From: Mangifera indica
Lineage: Eukaryota > Streptophyta > Magnoliopsida > Sapindales > Anacardiaceae
DNA: 64,000 nucleotides
Direction of reading: 5' to 3'
Assembly (NCBI RefSeq): GCF_011075055.1
Contig: NC_058155.1
Span: 10,697,537 to 10,761,536 of the forward strand
Positions 59,688 through 64,000 of this stretch are shown piece after piece. Below the pieces are notes generated by a model, which did not search any database, was not told where the DNA came from, and saw nothing but the letters and a program-made list of their open reading frames with translations. The translations under genes and the position numbers were made by a program. Every line of letters starts with the position of its first letter. Position 1 is the first letter of the stretch.

Positions 59688-60944
59688 GGCTAATAACTGT
59701 CTGGCATTTCGGTGTTTGAGAGACCAAATGAAATGTGTGTTGATTTTAACAAAATTACGCACATACCCCTACTGGAGTCAACTGGAGAGAAAGAATTAGG
59801 GGAGCATGCGTGGCTTCTTTACAAGCGTAGGATTAAATCGATCACAACAATCTCAGGTCAGGTCTATTTATCTCCTGTACCCATAACATGTCTTTTTACT
59901 ACTCCTGAAGCTTTGCAGTTCGGAGCTCGACTTGGTGGCATTAGAGTAAGATCAGGCTTGCTCGATTGAAGAGTTTTGGGCTTTGATCGGATTCATAATA
60001 ATAAAAACTTACTTAAGTTTGAATTTGAGATATAAATTATTAATCTAACTTATTTTAATTCTTTATCTTATACATTTATTAATTATTATTTGAGATTAAA
60101 ATTTAAAAAATTTACTTGTAACGTAAAATTTTTAAAATTTATGGATATTTTATTCAAATTAAATTATAAATTTATTAACTCTCTAAATTAATCAACAACA
60201 ATTATAAGCTTGACTTAGGTATATTTCTAATAATAGTTGTCATTATTGGTGAATGGTCATTCGTTTTCGAAACGATAAGAAAATAATTACACTTTGATTA
60301 TAATTAGAAATGAATTCAAATCAAATCAAATCAAATTTAAACTTCTCACTATAACATCAAATTTGAGTTCGATCGAGTTTTCTTCTACATTTTAAGATTA
60401 GTATCTAAAGTAAAATCGTTATTTAATAAATAAACCTAAACAAACTAAAAATTTAATCATATTTTTTGTATAAGATTTAAAAACAAGCATCTCCACCACA
60501 CACCCCCCCCCCCCCCCCCCCCCCCCTTACACACCAAAAATTTTGAAAAATCATTTATTTTCTTTTTTCACATGTTTACTGTATCATTTATCAGTAAATA
60601 CTATCTCTAGGGTTCCCAAGGTACCAATTATTTATAATATATATTGGTCTGTTCGTAGATTTTCATTGGCACAATCGTTGAAGAACTTCCTCAAACTTCG
60701 AAGAAGACTATGAACAGCCCACCGCAAATGGTGTACAGTATTTACAAAATGCAACAAGCATATCAGACGCCATCATATAAATAAGGATAATTCTTCGTGA
60801 TAAAAAATTTTATATATTTCATTCGGGGTGGCTTGATACAAGTTAGCAGATACATAAATAAGTATAAATATATATATTTATTATTTTTTAAAATTTGTTT
60901 GAATGAAATAATCTTGCAGAAGATTCAGCAGCTCCATCCAAATA
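59688..60944. other. Intergenic region between the RRM-SPOC and bHLH genes
   Basis: It holds the RRM-SPOC promoter and then about 1 kb of AT-rich DNA, with a C24 homopolymer at 60503-60526. The frame at 59712-59969 overlaps the likely 5' leader and has no recognisable features. Confidence 0.45.
60503..60526. repeat. Poly(C) homopolymer, 24 bases
   Basis: An unbroken run of 24 C residues after CCACCACACA. Such runs are prone to length error in sequencing, so the true length is uncertain. Confidence 0.8.
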
Positions 60945-62291
60945 TCATTGTAGGGGAGTAATCCTCTGGTTGAGACAGATATCGAATCCGTTGTAAGCAA
61001 GGGGGGCATACATCCACAGATCATCAGAGCTTAGAAGCTACAATGGCCAAAACGGAACAAAAGTTAGAAATTAAGATTAAACAAGAATCTCAAAACATTT
61101 TTCTTTTTTTTAAGTCTGAAGTTTATTAATCCACTTGTTCTACTACCTTGATCTGGAGCTGCAGAAACTTAACATAATGGACTGCCTCTTCAAGCATTGT
61201 GCTAATATCAACCTTTGTCCCGTTAGGGACAAGATTCTGCAAAATCTTCAATCGCTCATTTATTCTCTCTCTTCTTTTCTGCAAAATTTCATGAAGAGGA
61301 TTCGGTAAAGCTAATTTGATTATTATTCAAGCAAGTTGTTTATGTGGGAATTTGGAGGGGATAGTTACCCTTGCATAAAGGCTCTGGGGGTCAGTTGCTG
61401 TTCCTCTGCTAGCTCTTGCCTTTCCATTCAAGTTGAGAGCTAGAGATGCTTTGGACTCTGATGTTGCTCCTCCATTAGTCTCCTGAGAACCATTGTCATC
61501 CTCAGAGCTGGAGCTGGTGGAGCTTTGACCATCTGATCCACCGTTGCTCTCTTCTCCATCATTCCTCTTTGACGGTACATTCCTCTTAGTTCTTTGTACC
61601 TGCATTCATAAATAGCAACCAACAATTATTGTGAGCCTAGAAGCAAAAGGATCACCCACTTGAATATCCATAGTTTCAAATTAGTAATACTTACATCTCT
61701 TGATACACGGGGCCTTTTCTTCATGTTCTCAGATGCATTAACATTGATTTTTCCTTCTCCTCCTGTGTGGGAAGCTGGAACATCGAACTTCCTTTTAAGC
61801 TGCAATTCTGTGGGAAGAAGAACCCCAGCTGCGGGTTGGCCATTCTCTGAATTTCCAAATTTGTCGCCATTGATACCTTCATTGATAGAGCCACTTTCCA
61901 GGGCATTCCAGTCAACTTTCTTCTCATCTATGGAGATTGACACATCATTTGTCTTTAAAATATGGTTAGAATCACTAAAGATGTAAGCCGTTTCCAGAGT
62001 CGGCGTGGGGATGAACACACTACTACTACAATTGCTACCATAACTACTATCTTGAGAAAGATTGTTCACATTAGAATAGAGAGTATTTGGAGAATAAAAT
62101 AAATTACTCTCATTGATCTCCACCATACTTGGATCAACTTCAGAAGTGTGGCAAAAGGCCGAAGAAGGGGTTCTAAAATGCAACCCCTCATCATGCTGGA
62201 GAGGATATGTAAGGAAATCAAACTCTTCACTGGAGAACATTTTGCCAAGGGATTCCCATTCGCCATCAGCAAAAACTCCAATAGGCTCCAT
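60945..62291 (-). CDS. bHLH transcription factor, RSL class (root-hair growth), four exons
   Basis: RSL2/RSL4-type class VIII bHLH factor, known in Arabidopsis as a driver of root-hair elongation downstream of RHD6. Exons: 62291-61695, 61599-61369, 61278-61147 and 61037-60945. Phases close, giving 350 residues. The RSL-conserved block [20 protein letters not shown] starts the bHLH (about 267-325) and continues [20 protein letters not shown] and [18 protein letters not shown]. An intron splits the basic region after YAR. The N-terminus ([20 protein letters not shown]) is RSL2/4-like. Exon 2 is Ser-rich and acidic. The stop follows ITPLQ. At 350 residues it is nearer RSL2 than the shorter RSL4, so no single symbol is given. 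A TATATATA stretch near 62382-62390 could be its TATA box. Confidence 0.93.
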
Positions 62292-64000
62292 CTTTCTTGT
62301 TAACTTGAAGAGTTAGAAGCCTGTGTCTTGCAACTGCTGATAGAAGCTTAATTGTGCTTGAGATAAGCAAAAACTGCAAGACATATATATACTCAAGTCC
62401 TCAAGAGAATGTTAGTAAGGATTGACTTACATTACTTAATTGAATTTTTTATAGCTAATGATTAACTGGTGCTGGTCCCAATTCTTTGTAACTAAACCTC
62501 AGGAGTCCAATGTGGGGACAATACCAGGCAAAGTACAACTCAGAAGGGGCCAAGTTCATGCACAGATATATTAAAATACATCAGTTTCTTTCAATGGCCT
62601 TCAAACAGGTGATTAGAGTGGCTAAAAGTACAATTAAAATGATAAAATGGGTCTAACAACAATAATTAAGAGGTAAGTAATGAATTAATTAAATCTCTAA
62701 GTAGAGAAAGAGAGGAGAATTAGAATGAGAGCAAGCGTACAGAAGGTACTTGTGTGTGCAGCTTTGAAATTGAAAGAACGTGGGAAGGGTTCTTGAATAA
62801 AATAAGCAGACGCTATTCTGTTGGCAAAATAAATAAATGAATAGCACAGGCAAAAGGACGGCCACATCGTGGGAGATGAGATGACTCTTGACATTGTTTC
62901 CGACACATTAACCGCCAAACTCGTTCCTTGTCAGTTGTCCTAGATGGAAGAAACCTAATAAGGTTTCTCTGCTACAAATCTAACTGTTTCACCTGCCTTC
63001 AACTCATATATGACTAATGACAGAACTAATCAATTGATTAGGAACAGTGGAACACTGTTCATTGTGCCTTCTTCCCATTGTACTGACTTGTTCTCAAACC
63101 ATTGTCACATATTACTGTTGCACATTGGAGAAAGCCTGAAACTCACCATTAAATTCAAATTTTTATTTGTTTGATATGATTTATTTAATCTGAAAAATGG
63201 ATAGATTTTCTAATTATATTAAAAAAAAATTATAGATGATGATTGAATCTTCTTCTGTGACTGATTCTTTTAATTTGACAGCTTCATCTCCTGTGGACAT
63301 ATGACATAATGTAAGTAGTGGCTAATCTCATTGACCTTTCTAAGCATCAGAATTCAGAAGGCATGTAAACATCTACCAGAAAAGAAAAAATGTAAAAAAA
63401 TCTATGTTGACTCCAGCCTTAGTATTAGTATTCTGAGGAATGAAATAGGTACACGTATTGAAAGTACCTGATCTGTCTTATTTTATTCTGCAAATTTGAA
63501 CTCCATTACTGGTTTCAGTACAAAGAATTTAAACACATTTAATTAGCAATATGCACATGCTTAAGTTCTTGGGATGATATTAAAGAGAAAGATCAATCTT
63601 TGTAACAGTTAACTTTGCCAGTAAACTGAAACTAAAATGGAACCAAAATTATTAAACAAACAAATCCAAGCTGTGATGTCTAATTTAAAGAATATTTAGT
63701 AACCCTAAATTCATAGTAATCCAGTAGATTACCTGAACAAAGCCATAAACACAGATATAAAGGTAACTGTGCTTCTGCTTTCTGGGCTAGACTCCTTAGA
63801 TTCCGCCGATCCGCCCGCTTCAATTCCACGCATTTGATAGAGACAGTTTTATTTTTTTAATTTTTAAATGTGTCTTGTTAAGAGAAAGTTTGATGAGGTT
63901 TTTGTTGTAGTGTTCATCAGGAAACTGCACCGTCCATTGCACGACTTTGACAGCGAAGAGTGAAACACAAGAGATAAATAACTTTGCTGGAACAAAATCT
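62292..64000. other. Upstream region of the bHLH gene
   Basis: It holds the bHLH promoter and 5' leader. A TATATATA stretch lies about 90 bases upstream of the ATG. I looked for the root-hair element core (KCACG with an upstream TG) in the CACG occurrences seen and found no good match. The rest, to the window edge, shows no recognisable gene. Confidence 0.4.

Noticed and set aside
59688..59762. Upstream in-frame start for the RRM-SPOC protein
   Set aside because: The added residues show no recognisable pattern, and the ATG at 59687 begins a plausible N-terminus; not excluded without transcripts.
1..64000. tRNA, rRNA, CRISPR or organelle-type sequences
   Set aside because: I scanned by eye for tRNA T-arm motifs and direct-repeat arrays and found none convincing; the repeats present are LTR, MITE and microsatellite sequences.

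Overview
The window is nuclear DNA of a flowering plant, most likely a eudicot. It has intron-rich genes with GT-AG junctions, AT-rich intergenic DNA, a Ty3/gypsy chromovirus and several small Mutator-like elements. Seven protein genes can be modelled exon by exon with every splice phase closing: a calmodulin-regulated Ca2+ pump (ACA1-like, +), a D-type cyclin (CYCD5-like, -), an IFRD/SAT32-like protein (+), a CYP81-type cytochrome P450 (-), an ASCC2/Cue-type CUE-domain protein (-), an RRM-SPOC RNA-binding protein (-) and an RSL-class bHLH transcription factor (-). The species cannot be named from the sequence.

Layout. 1-8.5 kb holds ACA1 and the cyclin, converging tail to tail. 8.8-18.2 kb is AT-rich and gene-poor, with three Mutator-like non-autonomous elements that each have a 9-bp target duplication; one carries two E2F consensus sites upstream of the cyclin. 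18.3-24.6 kb holds SAT32 and the P450, again converging. 25.1-44.6 kb is one retrotransposon locus. An older Tekay/Del-type element is bounded by LTRs A and D and the duplication TGATA. It is split by a younger, apparently intact copy of the same family (LTRs B and C, duplication GCTGG) lying in its gag-pol region. LTR A also contains an 835-bp near-perfect foldback Mutator-like element with a 9-bp duplication. 45.2-62.3 kb carries three genes on the minus strand: ASCC2-like, RRM-SPOC and RSL bHLH.

The gene order ACA1, SAT32, CUE protein, RRM-SPOC, RSL matches, from memory, the Arabidopsis interval At1g27770 to At1g27740. The cyclin, the P450 and the transposons are the additions. The genes are not one pathway: they cover Ca2+ export, the cell cycle, stress response, oxidative metabolism, ribosome rescue, RNA processing and root-hair growth.

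The most striking features are the self-nested retrotransposon with both target duplications readable, the foldback element caught with three empty sites in paralogous LTRs, and the E2F-bearing element upstream of the cyclin. Exon boundaries were read by eye from splice consensus, reading phase and family similarity. No alignment or transcript data were available.
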